64,000 bases of DNA from Flavihumibacter rivuli (GCF_018595685.2 NZ_CP092334.1:2136001-2200000); one strand, 5' to 3'; positions 1 to 8,673 are shown, numbered from the stretch's first letter. Numbers and translations: made by a program. The notes: a model not told the origin generated them from the sequence alone.

Positions 1-1
1 T

Positions 2-166
2 GGTTATCTGGCCAGTATCAGCCTGCGTAACAGGATCCGTAACATGATCCCTTATGTAATTGCAATAATGGGCATCCTGCTGATCCTCAGGGGACTGAAT
101 CTAGGCATTCCTTTTATCAGCCCGGTTCTGGAATCTGCCCATGGAGAAGCAGTATCCTGCCATTGA
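2..166 (+). CDS. TauE/SafE-type membrane protein, C-terminal end (partial)
   Basis: Only the last 54 codons are in the window; the frame is open from base 2 and stops with TGA at 164-166. The visible part has one hydrophobic helix (MIPYVIAIMGILLILRGL) followed by LGIPFISP and a short tail. That ending resembles the sulfite-exporter TauE/SafE (UreH-like) proteins that often close cytochrome cbb3 oxidase (cco) clusters in Bacteroidota. This is inferred from a short tail, so the family is tentative. The neighbouring PAS kinase and Crp/Fnr regulator would fit a respiratory or oxygen-related locus continuing to the left of the window. It converges on the small membrane-protein gene, with an 11-base gap. 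Confidence 0.6.
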   Translation, partial: GYLASISLRNRIRNMIPYVIAIMGILLILRGLNLGIPFISPVLESAHGEAVSCH

Positions 167-177
167 CCAGGAGGGGC

Positions 178-399
178 TTATTTCTCCCTGTCGGTATATC
201 CCCATTCTTCCCCTTCTTCCAGTTCCCTCACCTTGACCGATTTATCCTTAAGCACAGTAATTACCAGCCAACCCATTACGAAAGGGGAAAGGGCAAAAAG
301 GAATAGGAGCAATCCCAAACTTGCACCCTGCAGGTGCAAGAAGTTGTAAATAACTGCGAATGCAGTTGCTATAGACGCCACCAAAACACTCCGGTTCAT
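178..399 (-). CDS. small two-helix membrane protein, unknown function
   Basis: A 73-residue protein with two hydrophobic segments (roughly residues 3-21 and 27-51) and a charged C-terminus rich in Glu/Lys, ending EWGYTDREK. The reading frame extends upstream to an ATG at 483, but that start would overlap the end of the histidine kinase gene by 32 bases. The internal start MNRSVLVAS at 399 leaves a clean 52-base gap and puts the first helix at the N-terminus, so I chose it. It lies just downstream of the kinase on the same strand and could be co-transcribed with it. I do not recognise the family. Confidence 0.55.
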   Translation of the reverse strand: MNRSVLVASIATAFAVIYNFLHLQGASLGLLLFLFALSPFVMGWLVITVLKDKSVKVRELEEGEEWGYTDREK

Positions 400-451
400 A
401 AACACGGGTTTCCTACTTAACCATCCAGTTATGAAAAATGTTCGTTCCTGG

Positions 452-2014
452 TCAGTTATCGGATGGTTGCAGGGGCAGTTCAACTGTTACCTGGGTACCC
501 TTGTCCAGCTCACTTTCAAAATGGATGCGCCCCTTCAACAGGTCAGTATAGCGTTTCACGATATGCAGCCCGAGGCCGGTGCCCTGGATATTGAAGGCGT
601 TCTTCGCACGGAAGAAACTGCTGAAGAGGTATTCCATGTCTTCCTTCGCCACCCCAATGCCCTGGTCCTGAACTTCCATTAGCAGGTTGGGGGACTTATC
701 ATAGATCCTGATACTGATCCGCTTTCCGGGATCAGAGAACTTGATGGCATTGCTGATCAAATTGATCAGGATATGCTTGACCATCCGCTTATCAGTTTCG
801 ATAACGGCCTGCCCATTCAGGTTAAGGTCGATCTCCTGGCCTTCTTTCAAATTCATGCGTAATTCTTCCACTACCTCCAGCACCAGGTCACGGATGGGAA
901 CCTGCGCCAATTGCACCTGCACTTTTCCTTCTTCCAACTTGCCAAGGGAAAGGAAATCTTCCAGCAAATCATTCAGGTGCTTCACTGCATCCTTGATCCT
1001 TCGGATATGTTTGTCCCTTTTGTCCTGGTCTTCGGTATTGCGGTACTTTCCAATAAGCGTGGCAGAGGAAAGTACCGTACTCAATGGGGTACGGAACTCA
1101 TGGGAAGCCATGGACACAAACCTTGATTTGATCTCATTCAGTTCCTTTTCCTTATTCAGTGCCTCTTCCAATTCCTTTTGCGATCTTTCAAGTTCCCCCA
1201 ATGCCTCACGCAGTATCAGGGTCCTTTCTTCTACCTTGGTCTCCAGCTCCGTATTGAGCTTTCGAATATCATTGGTCACCTTCTCCAACTGTTCCTTTTG
1301 TTGCAACAATTTCTGTTCCGCTTCCTTACGCTGGGTAATGTCAATGATAAAGGCAATGACAAAATGCTCTTTCTTATTATTGAAATGGCTCAGGCTGATC
1401 TCAACAGGGAATTCCATACCATCCTTCCTAACGGCATACAGGTCGCGCCCCTGGCCCATCCTCCGGCTACTGGGATGTTTGTAAAAGTCGTTTCGGTATT
1501 GATGGTGACGGTCCTGGAAGCGGCCAGGGATCAGCTTTTCGATTGGCGAACCTAATAACTCTGATTTATCATAGCCGAATAACCGCTCCGCCTCGGGATT
1601 CACCAGTATGATCTGACCCGATCCGTTGGTCAGCACTATCCCTTCAGTAGCATATTCAAACAATGCATTGATCTGCTTTTCCTCTCCTTCCACCGTTCGA
1701 TACAGCCGCTTCAGGTAAACCACCAGCATCATGGTCATGATGATGACCACTGCAGAAAACAGGTGCTGTAACAACATGTGGGTAGTGGAAACCGTGTCCT
1801 GGGGATAAAATGCAGAAACAATTACCAGTGTAAGACCAGTGAAGCCGAAAATCCTGGTATACAGGTCGTCCTTCAGGAAGATCGTCAAGAGGATGGCAAT
1901 GATGAAACCGCCATCGAAAAAGCTGAAATCAGGTTGCTGGTACTGCATCACAGCAGTCGCCAGGATCACCACACAACAGAACAGGATAATAGGAAGGGGC
2001 CGCTCTTTGAACAT
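452..2014 (-). CDS. membrane-bound PAS-domain sensor histidine kinase
   Basis: A 520-residue sensor kinase. Four hydrophobic helices (about residues 7-25, 33-47, 54-70 and 80-100) are followed by a PAS domain (about 112-228), a coiled coil (about 231-293), and a HisKA/HATPase_c core. The H-box is SHEFRTPL with His305, the N-box NLISNAIKFS starts near 418, and the G-boxes are DQGIGV and GTGLGLHIV. The PAS domain is of the S-box type, but no haem- or flavin-ligating residue can be assigned by eye, so the signal is unknown. No response-regulator gene is adjacent. It is divergent from the Crp/Fnr gene at 2124, with only 109 bases between the start codons. A -7-like box (TAACTTTC on the minus strand) ends 4 bases before the ATG, suggesting a very short leader. 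Confidence 0.93.
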   Translation of the reverse strand: MFKERPLPIILFCCVVILATAVMQYQQPDFSFFDGGFIIAILLTIFLKDDLYTRIFGFTGLTLVIVSAFYPQDTVSTTHMLLQHLFSAVVIIMTMMLVVYLKRLYRTVEGEEKQINALFEYATEGIVLTNGSGQIILVNPEAERLFGYDKSELLGSPIEKLIPGRFQDRHHQYRNDFYKHPSSRRMGQGRDLYAVRKDGMEFPVEISLSHFNNKKEHFVIAFIIDITQRKEAEQKLLQQKEQLEKVTNDIRKLNTELETKVEERTLILREALGELERSQKELEEALNKEKELNEIKSRFVSMASHEFRTPLSTVLSSATLIGKYRNTEDQDKRDKHIRRIKDAVKHLNDLLEDFLSLGKLEEGKVQVQLAQVPIRDLVLEVVEELRMNLKEGQEIDLNLNGQAVIETDKRMVKHILINLISNAIKFSDPGKRISIRIYDKSPNLLMEVQDQGIGVAKEDMEYLFSSFFRAKNAFNIQGTGLGLHIVKRYTDLLKGRIHFESELDKGTQVTVELPLQPSDN

Positions 2015-2018
2015 GAAG

Positions 2019-2026
2019 GAAAGTTA
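2019..2026 (-). promoter_or_regulatory. candidate -7 box for the PAS kinase gene
   Basis: On the minus strand this reads TAACTTTC, matching seven of eight positions of the Bacteroidota -7 consensus TAnnTTTG. It ends four bases before the ATG at 2014, so a transcript would start at or next to the start codon. No clear -33 TTTG was found. Confidence 0.35.
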
Positions 2027-2092
2027 GGCAATTATGGGATTTTATGCTCTGCAGGGAAAGAAAATGAAGCCAAAAAATAAAGCCGGCAAAGC

Positions 2093-2120
2093 TTGGAATC
2101 ACTTACCGGCATTAACTTTA
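2093..2120 (+). promoter_or_regulatory. candidate promoter of the Crp/Fnr gene
   Basis: TTG at 2093-2095, a 17-base spacer and TAACTTTA at 2113-2120 resemble the Bacteroidota -33/-7 pair (TTTG / TAnnTTTG). The -7 box ends three bases before the ATG at 2124, which both supports that start over the upstream ATG at 2034 and implies a leaderless or nearly leaderless mRNA. Confidence 0.45.
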
Positions 2121-2123
2121 AGC

Positions 2124-2729
2124 ATGCAACAAAGTCCCGTGTTGGATAATATCCGGAAATACATCAACCTTGATCCTGCAGAGGAACACTATCTCCTTGA
2201 CAAGGTAACGGAGCGCAGTTTCAGTAAAGGCGAAAGGATCAATGCGGAAGGGGAAGTCAATCGCTACACCAATTATATCGTCAAGGGAAGTGTAAGGGTG
2301 TACTATGTTGACCAGGATGGCAATGAACATGTCATTCAATTGGGGATCGCTGACTGGTGGACGGGCGATTATATCAGTTTCATCAGCCAGCAACCGGGCT
2401 ACCTGAATGTGGAGGCACTGGAACAAACCTTATTATACTCATTTTCCTACGACAACCTGCAGGAGATCTACCGGGAGGTACCTAAGATGGAGCGTTTCTT
2501 CAGGCTGTTGGTACAATCGGCCTATGCAGCCTTCCAGAACAGGGTATTACAAAGCTTAAGCATGGACGCAGAGAGCCGCTATATTGCCTTCAGGGAAAAA
2601 TACCCGGCCATGGACCAGCAGATCTCCCAAAAACATATTGCTTCCTACCTGGGCATGTCGGCAGAATTCCTCAGCAAGGTTAAAAAACGTATCGTCCAGA
2701 AAGAGCGTTCCAAAAAGAGGTTACTCTAG
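2124..2729 (+). CDS. Crp/Fnr family transcriptional regulator
   Basis: A 201-residue regulator: an N-terminal cyclic-nucleotide-binding-type beta-roll (about residues 20-125, with GEVNRYTNYIVKGSVRVYY) and a C-terminal winged helix-turn-helix (SQKHIASYLGMSAEFLSKV). It has no FNR-type cysteine cluster, so an iron-sulfur oxygen sensor is not indicated; the ligand is unknown. The open frame continues upstream to 2034, but the -7 box just before 2124 and the family's usual length favour 2124. It is divergent from the PAS kinase and convergent with the barrel-protein gene: both TAG stop codons share the palindrome CTAG at 2726-2729. It is one of two candidate readers of the CRP-like sites at 8674 and 29882. 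Confidence 0.9.
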   Translation: MQQSPVLDNIRKYINLDPAEEHYLLDKVTERSFSKGERINAEGEVNRYTNYIVKGSVRVYYVDQDGNEHVIQLGIADWWTGDYISFISQQPGYLNVEALEQTLLYSFSYDNLQEIYREVPKMERFFRLLVQSAYAAFQNRVLQSLSMDAESRYIAFREKYPAMDQQISQKHIASYLGMSAEFLSKVKKRIVQKERSKKRLL

Positions 2730-3364
2730 AATATTAGGGTCCTGATGAACACCCCTCCTGTGCCAATCACGGCCGGATCAGGCCCATATTCATCAAGGTT
2801 TACGGCCAGGCCAAACTGGACATTGGAACGCTCCAATCCCAAACGGAATTGCTGGTAACTCCTGCCATGATGGTAATGATCCCTGCTGGTCATGAACTGC
2901 AGCCTGGTATACAATCGGGTTTCGGTACTGAGATTTGGCCGATAAGAAATACTGCCAAATAATTCATAGTTCCCATTCTTCCAGATATCCATCCTTGGCG
3001 CCAATACAACCTGCCAGTCCTTTGATAGCTTCATGAACTGCAGCGCCAGGGAAGGCCTGAATTTAGTGGCATTGGTGTAAAAGCCCCCACCCATCAGACT
3101 AAAGGAGGAGTTCAACCTGTACGTGACATAGAACTGGTTCATCAGTTCATCAGAAAGACCCAGCTTGCCCGAAGGCTTCTCATAACGGGTGATGATGTTG
3201 GCAATATGCATCCAACCGAAGGGGCTTTTCTTTACAAATGATCGACCTACCACATGCTGGTATTGGAAATACTGGTCAAGCACAGTGGCTTCAACAGGAA
3301 TAGGCTGGGCCTTTGCAAGGGTTGTACAACCTAACACTACAAATAAGAATAGAAACGATTTCAT
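2726..3364 (-). CDS. secreted, probable outer-membrane beta-barrel protein
   Basis: A 212-residue protein with a clear Sec signal peptide (MKSFLFLFVVLGCTTLAKA, cleavage near residue 19). The rest is made of alternating strands rich in Tyr, Phe, Arg and Gly (for example MNQFYVTYRLNSSFSLMGGG and SISYRPNLSTETRLYTRLQF) and ends in FIRTLIF, an outer-membrane-type terminal strand ending in Phe. I see this as a small monomeric barrel of the DUF2490 kind, but the exact family is not certain. Its 3' end overlaps the Crp/Fnr gene by four bases. It is divergent from the doxX-like gene, with a palindromic candidate operator in between. Confidence 0.75.
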   Translation of the reverse strand: MKSFLFLFVVLGCTTLAKAQPIPVEATVLDQYFQYQHVVGRSFVKKSPFGWMHIANIITRYEKPSGKLGLSDELMNQFYVTYRLNSSFSLMGGGFYTNATKFRPSLALQFMKLSKDWQVVLAPRMDIWKNGNYELFGSISYRPNLSTETRLYTRLQFMTSRDHYHHGRSYQQFRLGLERSNVQFGLAVNLDEYGPDPAVIGTGGVFIRTLIF

Positions 3365-3430
3365 AAAAAAGGTTTAATGGTTAATGGGATCAGTGAACCC
3401 TGTGCAAAAGTGAAAAACCTGAAGAACCCA

Positions 3431-3452
3431 AAAATTGAACTAGTTCATTTTT
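3431..3452. promoter_or_regulatory. palindromic candidate operator upstream of the DoxX/oxidoreductase pair
   Basis: A perfect 12-bp palindrome TGAACTAGTTCA lies at 3436-3447. After one mismatched pair it extends with A4/T4 flanks to 22 bp. It sits between two divergent genes and 59 bases before the ATG of the DoxX gene. A -7-like CACATTTG lies at 3471-3478, and a T-run overlapping the palindrome edge lies at -33 distance, so a bound protein would block that promoter. No regulator gene is adjacent. Confidence 0.45.
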
Positions 3453-3505
3453 CCGGGCCTGGTGATGAACCACATTTGTGTTCCAAAACACAAAAACCTT
3501 TTTTT

Positions 3506-3970
3506 ATGAAACAGAACTCCACCTACATCAACGGCCCTGAAGTGGCTGGAACGATTCTTCGGTTAACCATGGCCGCTATACTCTTCCCACATGGCAGCCA
3601 ATTATTACTTGGCTGGTTCGGCGGCTACGGATTCCAGGGCACCATGAATTATTTTACACAGGTTGTAGGCCTGCCATGGATCCTTGGTTTCCTGGTTATC
3701 CTGCTGCAATTCTTTGGCGCTATCCTGCTTTTCACCGGACTGGCGACAAGACTAGTTGCCATTTCGGTTGTCTTTATGTTCATGGGCATGATCGTTACCA
3801 GCCATGCAGAATATGGCTTCTTCATGAACTGGTCAGGACAGCAGGCTGGGGAAGGCTATGAGTACCATATCCTGGTGATCGGGATGGCCATCGCCCTACT
3901 CTTCACCGGCTCGGGTAAATACGCGGTTGACAATCTGGTTAAGGCTAAAATTTCAACTAAAAACCAGTAA
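3506..3970 (+). CDS. DoxX family membrane protein
   Basis: A 154-residue integral membrane protein with four helices (approximately residues 12-32, 51-75, 78-100 and 118-140), matching the length and helix pattern of the DoxX/YphA family. The frame is open from 3377, but the upstream 43 codons are polar and atypical, and the ATG at 3506 gives the normal family start. The stop is one base before the ATG of the flavodoxin-fold oxidoreductase, so the two are surely co-transcribed. DoxX proteins often accompany quinone or redox-stress enzymes; the molecular role here is unproven. The palindrome at 3431 probably controls this pair. Confidence 0.88.
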   Translation: MKQNSTYINGPEVAGTILRLTMAAILFPHGSQLLLGWFGGYGFQGTMNYFTQVVGLPWILGFLVILLQFFGAILLFTGLATRLVAISVVFMFMGMIVTSHAEYGFFMNWSGQQAGEGYEYHILVIGMAIALLFTGSGKYAVDNLVKAKISTKNQ

Positions 3971-3971
3971 C

Positions 3972-4532
3972 ATGAAAAAGATCCTGGTTATTTCAGCCCA
4001 TCCCAATATCAGCTATTCCACAGCCAACCGGGTGATCCTGGAAGAACTGGCCAACCATGACCATGTTGAGGTAATGGATATCATGAAGAACTACCCGGAT
4101 GGCCAGATAGACATTGCATTCGAGCAAAAGATACTGGAAGAAGCGGATGCGCTGGTGATCCAATCGCCGATGATCTGGTACAACCTCCCCTCCCATGCCA
4201 GGAACTGGCTGGAAAAGGTGATGGCCTATGGTTATGCGCATGGCCCCGGGGGCGACCGGTTGAAACAGAAACCGGTACTGTTATCCTTTACCCTGGGTGG
4301 CAGCAGGGAAGCTTATACACGGGAGGGCCTCCACGGCAACCCGGTTGAGCATTTCCTCCTTCCTACCCTGCAACTGTTCCGCTATTGCGGGGCCAATGTA
4401 TTGCCGCCTCTCTACAGTTATAGCATGTCGGCCTACGACCCGGCAGAACAATCAAAGGTTGAAAAAGCTGCCAGGGAACAAGCCAGGCAGATTCTGGAAC
4501 AGCTGGAAATCTTTGCCTTCCAGGCCAACTGA
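3972..4532 (+). CDS. NAD(P)H-dependent oxidoreductase, flavodoxin-like fold (MdaB/KefF type)
   Basis: A 186-residue flavodoxin-fold enzyme. It opens with ILVISAHPNISYSTANR, the phosphate-binding first loop of this family, and carries the core motif SPMIWYNLPSHARNWLEKV and the later LLSFTLGGSREAYTREG. Such proteins reduce quinones or other electrophiles with NAD(P)H and FMN/FAD in the cytosol. The chosen ATG is the canonical family start, one base after the DoxX stop. Pairing with DoxX and an operator-like palindrome suggests an inducible electrophile or quinone response, which is inference. Confidence 0.9.
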   Translation: MKKILVISAHPNISYSTANRVILEELANHDHVEVMDIMKNYPDGQIDIAFEQKILEEADALVIQSPMIWYNLPSHARNWLEKVMAYGYAHGPGGDRLKQKPVLLSFTLGGSREAYTREGLHGNPVEHFLLPTLQLFRYCGANVLPPLYSYSMSAYDPAEQSKVEKAAREQARQILEQLEIFAFQAN

Positions 4533-4574
4533 AGGGTGGGAAGGGTTGAATAGTCAGCTCTAGCCCTGATTTTC

Positions 4575-4582
4575 TACCTTTG
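4575..4582 (+). promoter_or_regulatory. -7 promoter box of trmD
   Basis: TACCTTTG is a full match to TAnnTTTG and ends only four bases before the trmD ATG at 4587. Transcription would then begin at or beside the start codon, giving a leaderless mRNA. A TTG at 4546-4548 is rather far (26-base spacer) to be the -33 element. Confidence 0.5.
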
Positions 4583-4586
4583 CGGC

Positions 4587-5264
4587 ATGCGAATAGATAT
4601 TATTACGGTGATCCCGGAGTTGCTGGAAAGCCCGCTCAACCATTCCATCATGAAAAGGGCACAGGCCAAAGGGCTGCTGGAAGTGCATGTACACCACCTG
4701 AGGCAATGGGCAGTGAATGAATATGGACAGGTTGATGATTACCAGTATGGCGGCGGTGCAGGGATGGTAATGATGTGTGAGCCCCTGGCCAATGCTATCG
4801 ACAGCCTTTCCAGGGACAGGAAATATGATGCTATCATTTACATGACACCGGATGGGAAGCGATTCGAGCAGAAAACAGCCAATACCCTGAGCCTCTATGA
4901 AAACCTGCTGATCATCTGTGGGCATTATAAGGGCATAGACCAACGGATCAGGGACCATTATGTTACCATGGAGATCTCGATCGGCGATTATGTACTGAGT
5001 GGTGGGGAACTGGCCGCGGCGGTAGTGGTGGATGCAGTAGGTAGGCTGATCCCGGGCGTATTGAACGATGAAACATCAGCCCTGACCGATTCCTTCCAGG
5101 ACAATTTACTGGCGCCTCCTGTTTATACGAGGCCAGTAGATTTCAGGGGCTGGAAAGTTCCGGATATCCTGCTTTGCGGCGACCCGAAAAAAGTGGAAGA
5201 ATGGCGCTATAATGAAGCGGTAAAAAGGACAGAGGAAAGAAGGCCTGACCTTTTAGAGATGTAG
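4587..5264 (+). CDS. trmD: tRNA (guanine37-N1)-methyltransferase
   Basis: A 225-residue SPOUT methyltransferase that methylates N1 of G37 in tRNAs using S-adenosylmethionine, which guards against frameshifting. It starts [17 protein letters not shown], carries YGGGAGMVM, the cofactor-binding knot around [12 protein letters not shown] and [13 protein letters not shown], and ends with the C-terminal domain segment [19 protein letters not shown]. Length and motifs match TrmD throughout. It is not in the common rpsP-rimM-trmD-rplS arrangement: none of those genes is next to it. The -7 box at 4575 gives it its own promoter and two hairpins follow it. Confidence 0.97.
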   Translation: MRIDIITVIPELLESPLNHSIMKRAQAKGLLEVHVHHLRQWAVNEYGQVDDYQYGGGAGMVMMCEPLANAIDSLSRDRKYDAIIYMTPDGKRFEQKTANTLSLYENLLIICGHYKGIDQRIRDHYVTMEISIGDYVLSGGELAAAVVVDAVGRLIPGVLNDETSALTDSFQDNLLAPPVYTRPVDFRGWKVPDILLCGDPKKVEEWRYNEAVKRTEERRPDLLEM

Positions 5265-5285
5265 GAAAAAGGAAGACTATTCAAA

Positions 5286-5370
5286 CAGTCCTGGCAATGG
5301 TTGCCTGACTGATAAAAAGAAATGGCTTGAAAGGGTTTACTACCCTTCAAGCCATTCTCATTTATTTTAG
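5286..5370 (+). terminator. two consecutive hairpins after trmD
   Basis: The first hairpin (5286-5311) pairs CAGTC/GACTG and GGCAA/TTGCC around a TGG loop. The second (5321-5356) pairs AATGGCTTGAA and GGGT with their complements around a short loop with one bulged A, and is followed by the T-rich stretch TCTCATTTATTTT. It lies between convergent genes (trmD and the delta-60 protein) and can serve both strands. Confidence 0.7.
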
Positions 5371-5382
5371 AACTGTTACTGA

Positions 5383-8163
5383 TCAATGCCTTACCAAAAG
5401 TTTCTTCCTGGTTGATTCGCCCCTGGAATTCCCTATCAACAATTCATACATGCCTGTAGGCAAATTAGCGGAAGGCACCCTGGTGGTTGTTCCGGAAAGC
5501 TTACCCTTGAGTACCAATCTGCCGGCAGGATCATACAGCTGGTAATCCAAATCAGCCGACCACGCATCGCCCGGAACTTCAATATAAAACGCCTGGCTAG
5601 CCGGATTGGGATAAACTTTTGGAGCAGTGGTCAGCATAGTCTCTGAAACTTTTTCATCATTGCGACGGGATGAAGTGACGTCGGAAACCTTACAATCCAT
5701 CTCTCCCAAATCAACAGCAACCTGGTAACCAAATGAACCACCAAGGGATCTAAAGCCAACACAAACCAGGTCCTTTGATAGGATTGAGGCATTGGCTATC
5801 GCACCCAACAAGTCCCCGCCAAATGGGTCAAAATGGAAGGAATCATCCAAACTACCATCGGGCAGCAAACGTAAAACGGAAGTAGCGGAAGTCGTTCCGG
5901 CAGCCACTGCCAGGTAGCCAGACAGGAGGATCTTGCCATCATCCTGCACTTCCATACTCCTAGCACCGCTATACAGATAAGCATTGTCAGCGCCAAGTCT
6001 TACAAAACCATCCGTACCAAAACCCTTATCGATACGGCCATCACATAATAACCTTGTCGCCGCCATCCAACTCTGGAATTCATGCGGGGAAGTTTCACCC
6101 CCTATCAATATTCTTTTCTGGTCATCAATGATCATATCACAGGCAAAAGTCCGGGCTGACCCTAGTGATGCCGGCGCGACACCATTGGTGCCAAAACCCT
6201 TAACCAACGAACCATTACAATCAAACTTGAAAACATAGGTTATTGGTCCGGAGCTCAAAAAACCTTCTGAAACAAGGGCTAATATGTTACCCTCATTATC
6301 AATAGTGAGGGCCTGGCAATCGTTATTGAGGGTATGGTAATCAACTTCAACAATTCCTGAAGTCCCAAAATACTTATCAGGTTTTCCATTAGCATGGTAC
6401 CTGGCCAGGATCACATCGAACTCATTGGCATAATCACCTTCCCCACCCTGAACATAAGATTGTGTAGTGACCAGTATCTTCCCATCTTTTTGCAAAGCCA
6501 ACTTACCACCGCCATAGATATTCCTGCCAAAATCTGTTATAAGTACACCTGTTCCATTGAATGATGGATCAGGATTTCCATCCGGTAATAGCCTTATGAG
6601 GAAGCTTTTGTTAACCGTTCCCTTGGTTAGTTTACCATACAAGATGATCTTTTTGTCCTTCTGGACAACAATCTGATCGGCATAGTAGGATTCAGCATTT
6701 ATCCTGACAGGTAAAAAACCATGGTCGCCGAAAGTTGGATCGGTCTTGCCATTTTTAAAAAACCTGGATAGCACCACCTGGTCCCCTGATGCCGTCATGG
6801 TTGTTCCGAGTACAAGGTATTTCTGCATTCCCTGCTCGGCGATAGCATTCCACTGAAGTTGGGCAACCCGATAAAATCCAGCCCAATATCCAGTACCCAA
6901 AAAAGAAAGATCTTTCTCACCTGATGACCGGTAAACCACTACAGCAAAGTTCCTGGAATAACCCAAAAGTGGCGAAGCAATAAGGATCTTACCACCATGC
7001 CCCACAGTAATAGCAGCAACATATAAAATACCCTCACCAAAATCAGTTTGCTCCCCATTACCGTTAAAGCCCTGATCCAACTCACCATTTAAATTGAACC
7101 TCCTGAGAACCATATTCCGGTCAGGTCCGGACCATGACCCGAATGCACCAATATATTTTCCATCAGGCTGGTGAATACCTTCAATGCCAATAGATGCGGG
7201 ATACAAGTCATTGATCTTATAACCTGTGCCGAACCATTGCGTATCAAGTGCCCCATAAGTTTTCAGGTAAATAAATAACGGATAAACGTATCCATTTTGA
7301 CTTGTCTCCCCAGCCAGGAATATCCTCCCATATGGATTAATGTATGCAGATGAAATAGTGAAAAACATATTCCCTACCGACAATTCCCTATAACCATCCT
7401 GATCAAAATTCATATCCGGCTTACCATTGTTCCACATTCGCATCAGGACAGCTAGATTGCTCCCATCCGAATGTAGAAAACCAGTGGCAGCAAACAAAAA
7501 TTTCCCGCCAGGATAATTTTGCAGGATCAAGGGCTTGTAGCTTAAATAACCATCAATGGTCTTTTGGAACCAACCATTTTCCCCAAAGTCCTGGTCAATC
7601 ATCCCGGAAGGATCCAACTTCGTTAACAAGACCTGTGAGCCCCCATTGCCTTTGAATGCAGCAAGGATATGGCCATCCGGCTGCAACAAAAGCGTAACGT
7701 CCGATGCATTGAAAGCAGTCAGGTCATTCAGGTAAAACAAACCATGTTCACCATAATTGCGTTCCATCTTCCCATTGGGTTTTACCCGGACAACAACATA
7801 TTTATCTATCCCAAAATCATTCATTAAACCGATCAGAATAACCTCTCCATTTTTTAAACAAACAAATTTTGCATCGCGGATGGGCAAGGGTTCGGAATAT
7901 CCCTTTTCCCCAAAACCATTGAGCATTTTTCCATCGAGGGTTCTTTTACCTAAAATGGTATAACCCCCGACTTCAATTCCAACAACAAGTCCAGAAGGTG
8001 CGGTAACAATCTGGGTGATCTTGACCCCATATGGGTTGCTTGACTGGGGATAATCAGTCAGTACAACCCCATGCTTACCAAATGCATGATCCAATTGACC
8101 AGGCTGGGAAAGGACCAGGCTACCACAAAATATTGTAGTAATGAAAAGAAATAACTTTTTCAT
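5383..8163 (-). CDS. secreted delta-60-repeat protein with type IX secretion sorting domain
   Basis: A 926-residue exported protein. A signal peptide (MKKLFLFITTIFCGSLVLSQ) is followed by about fourteen tandem repeats of the delta-60 type, each about 60 residues with a D-x-x-F-G-x-x-G core (for example LDHAFGKHGV, TDPTFGDHGF, PDPSFNGTGV, IDKGFGTDGF). The last 75 or so residues form a type A T9SS C-terminal domain, beginning VYPNPASQAFYIEV and ending KKLLVRH. It should cross the inner membrane by Sec and the outer membrane by the type IX system, and end on the surface or outside. The repeats probably form a propeller-like scaffold; no enzyme domain is visible. The frame extends eight codons further upstream, but MKK at 8163 gives the proper signal peptide. 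Confidence 0.9.
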   Translation of the reverse strand: MKKLFLFITTIFCGSLVLSQPGQLDHAFGKHGVVLTDYPQSSNPYGVKITQIVTAPSGLVVGIEVGGYTILGKRTLDGKMLNGFGEKGYSEPLPIRDAKFVCLKNGEVILIGLMNDFGIDKYVVVRVKPNGKMERNYGEHGLFYLNDLTAFNASDVTLLLQPDGHILAAFKGNGGSQVLLTKLDPSGMIDQDFGENGWFQKTIDGYLSYKPLILQNYPGGKFLFAATGFLHSDGSNLAVLMRMWNNGKPDMNFDQDGYRELSVGNMFFTISSAYINPYGRIFLAGETSQNGYVYPLFIYLKTYGALDTQWFGTGYKINDLYPASIGIEGIHQPDGKYIGAFGSWSGPDRNMVLRRFNLNGELDQGFNGNGEQTDFGEGILYVAAITVGHGGKILIASPLLGYSRNFAVVVYRSSGEKDLSFLGTGYWAGFYRVAQLQWNAIAEQGMQKYLVLGTTMTASGDQVVLSRFFKNGKTDPTFGDHGFLPVRINAESYYADQIVVQKDKKIILYGKLTKGTVNKSFLIRLLPDGNPDPSFNGTGVLITDFGRNIYGGGKLALQKDGKILVTTQSYVQGGEGDYANEFDVILARYHANGKPDKYFGTSGIVEVDYHTLNNDCQALTIDNEGNILALVSEGFLSSGPITYVFKFDCNGSLVKGFGTNGVAPASLGSARTFACDMIIDDQKRILIGGETSPHEFQSWMAATRLLCDGRIDKGFGTDGFVRLGADNAYLYSGARSMEVQDDGKILLSGYLAVAAGTTSATSVLRLLPDGSLDDSFHFDPFGGDLLGAIANASILSKDLVCVGFRSLGGSFGYQVAVDLGEMDCKVSDVTSSRRNDEKVSETMLTTAPKVYPNPASQAFYIEVPGDAWSADLDYQLYDPAGRLVLKGKLSGTTTRVPSANLPTGMYELLIGNSRGESTRKKLLVRH

Positions 8164-8673
8164 ATTAATAGAGATAAGGTTTAACAATAAGATGCATCAT
8201 GAACGATCAGTTCACCTTAGCTATGGCGGATGCGTAGAAAGGAATGGAGAATGCAGGAACACCTGTACAGTTTTAAGGGTTTAATGCATGCAGGTGTGGA
8301 TGATGCTACAATCAGGTGAGGAAACGGAACAGAGTGGGTGGAAATACGGCTACCCCAATTTACGAAAAATCAACAGGCAATTCATCATGGCCTTGTCTCC
8401 ATTCTTGACCAAAATCGCAACCAACTAAGTGCTAACCTTTATCCGCCTGCCACTCCATGTAAATAAATTCAGAATATTTTTTGGTGATTTCAAAACATTA
8501 GTAAATTAGTGATTGTTGAAACTTTGATTCAAAATTGCCACCCCAAGGGCCACCCGATTCTCCCATTTTAGCCCGAAGGCTGGTAAGGCTCAAATTACCC
8601 TTTGCATCAACATGACCATTTAAACCAAACTGTGTCAACCAGATAGGCTTTGATCTTTCGGGCAGGTTCTGTT
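8164..8673. other. intergenic region with a start-less open stretch on the minus strand
   Basis: About 510 bases between the divergent delta-60 gene and the CRP-like site. On the minus strand, about 50 codons from about 8669 down to about 8512 stay open and have a protein-like composition (WLTQFGLNG, MGESGGPWGGNFE), but a TAA lies directly upstream and there is no early start codon. It may be the remnant of a gene. Nothing else could be recognised. Confidence 0.35.

Noticed and set aside
741..1484. Long plus-strand open frame of 247 codons
   Set aside because: It lies antisense to the PAS kinase, has unusual Ser/Arg-rich composition and matches no family; the kinase motifs on the other strand explain the region.
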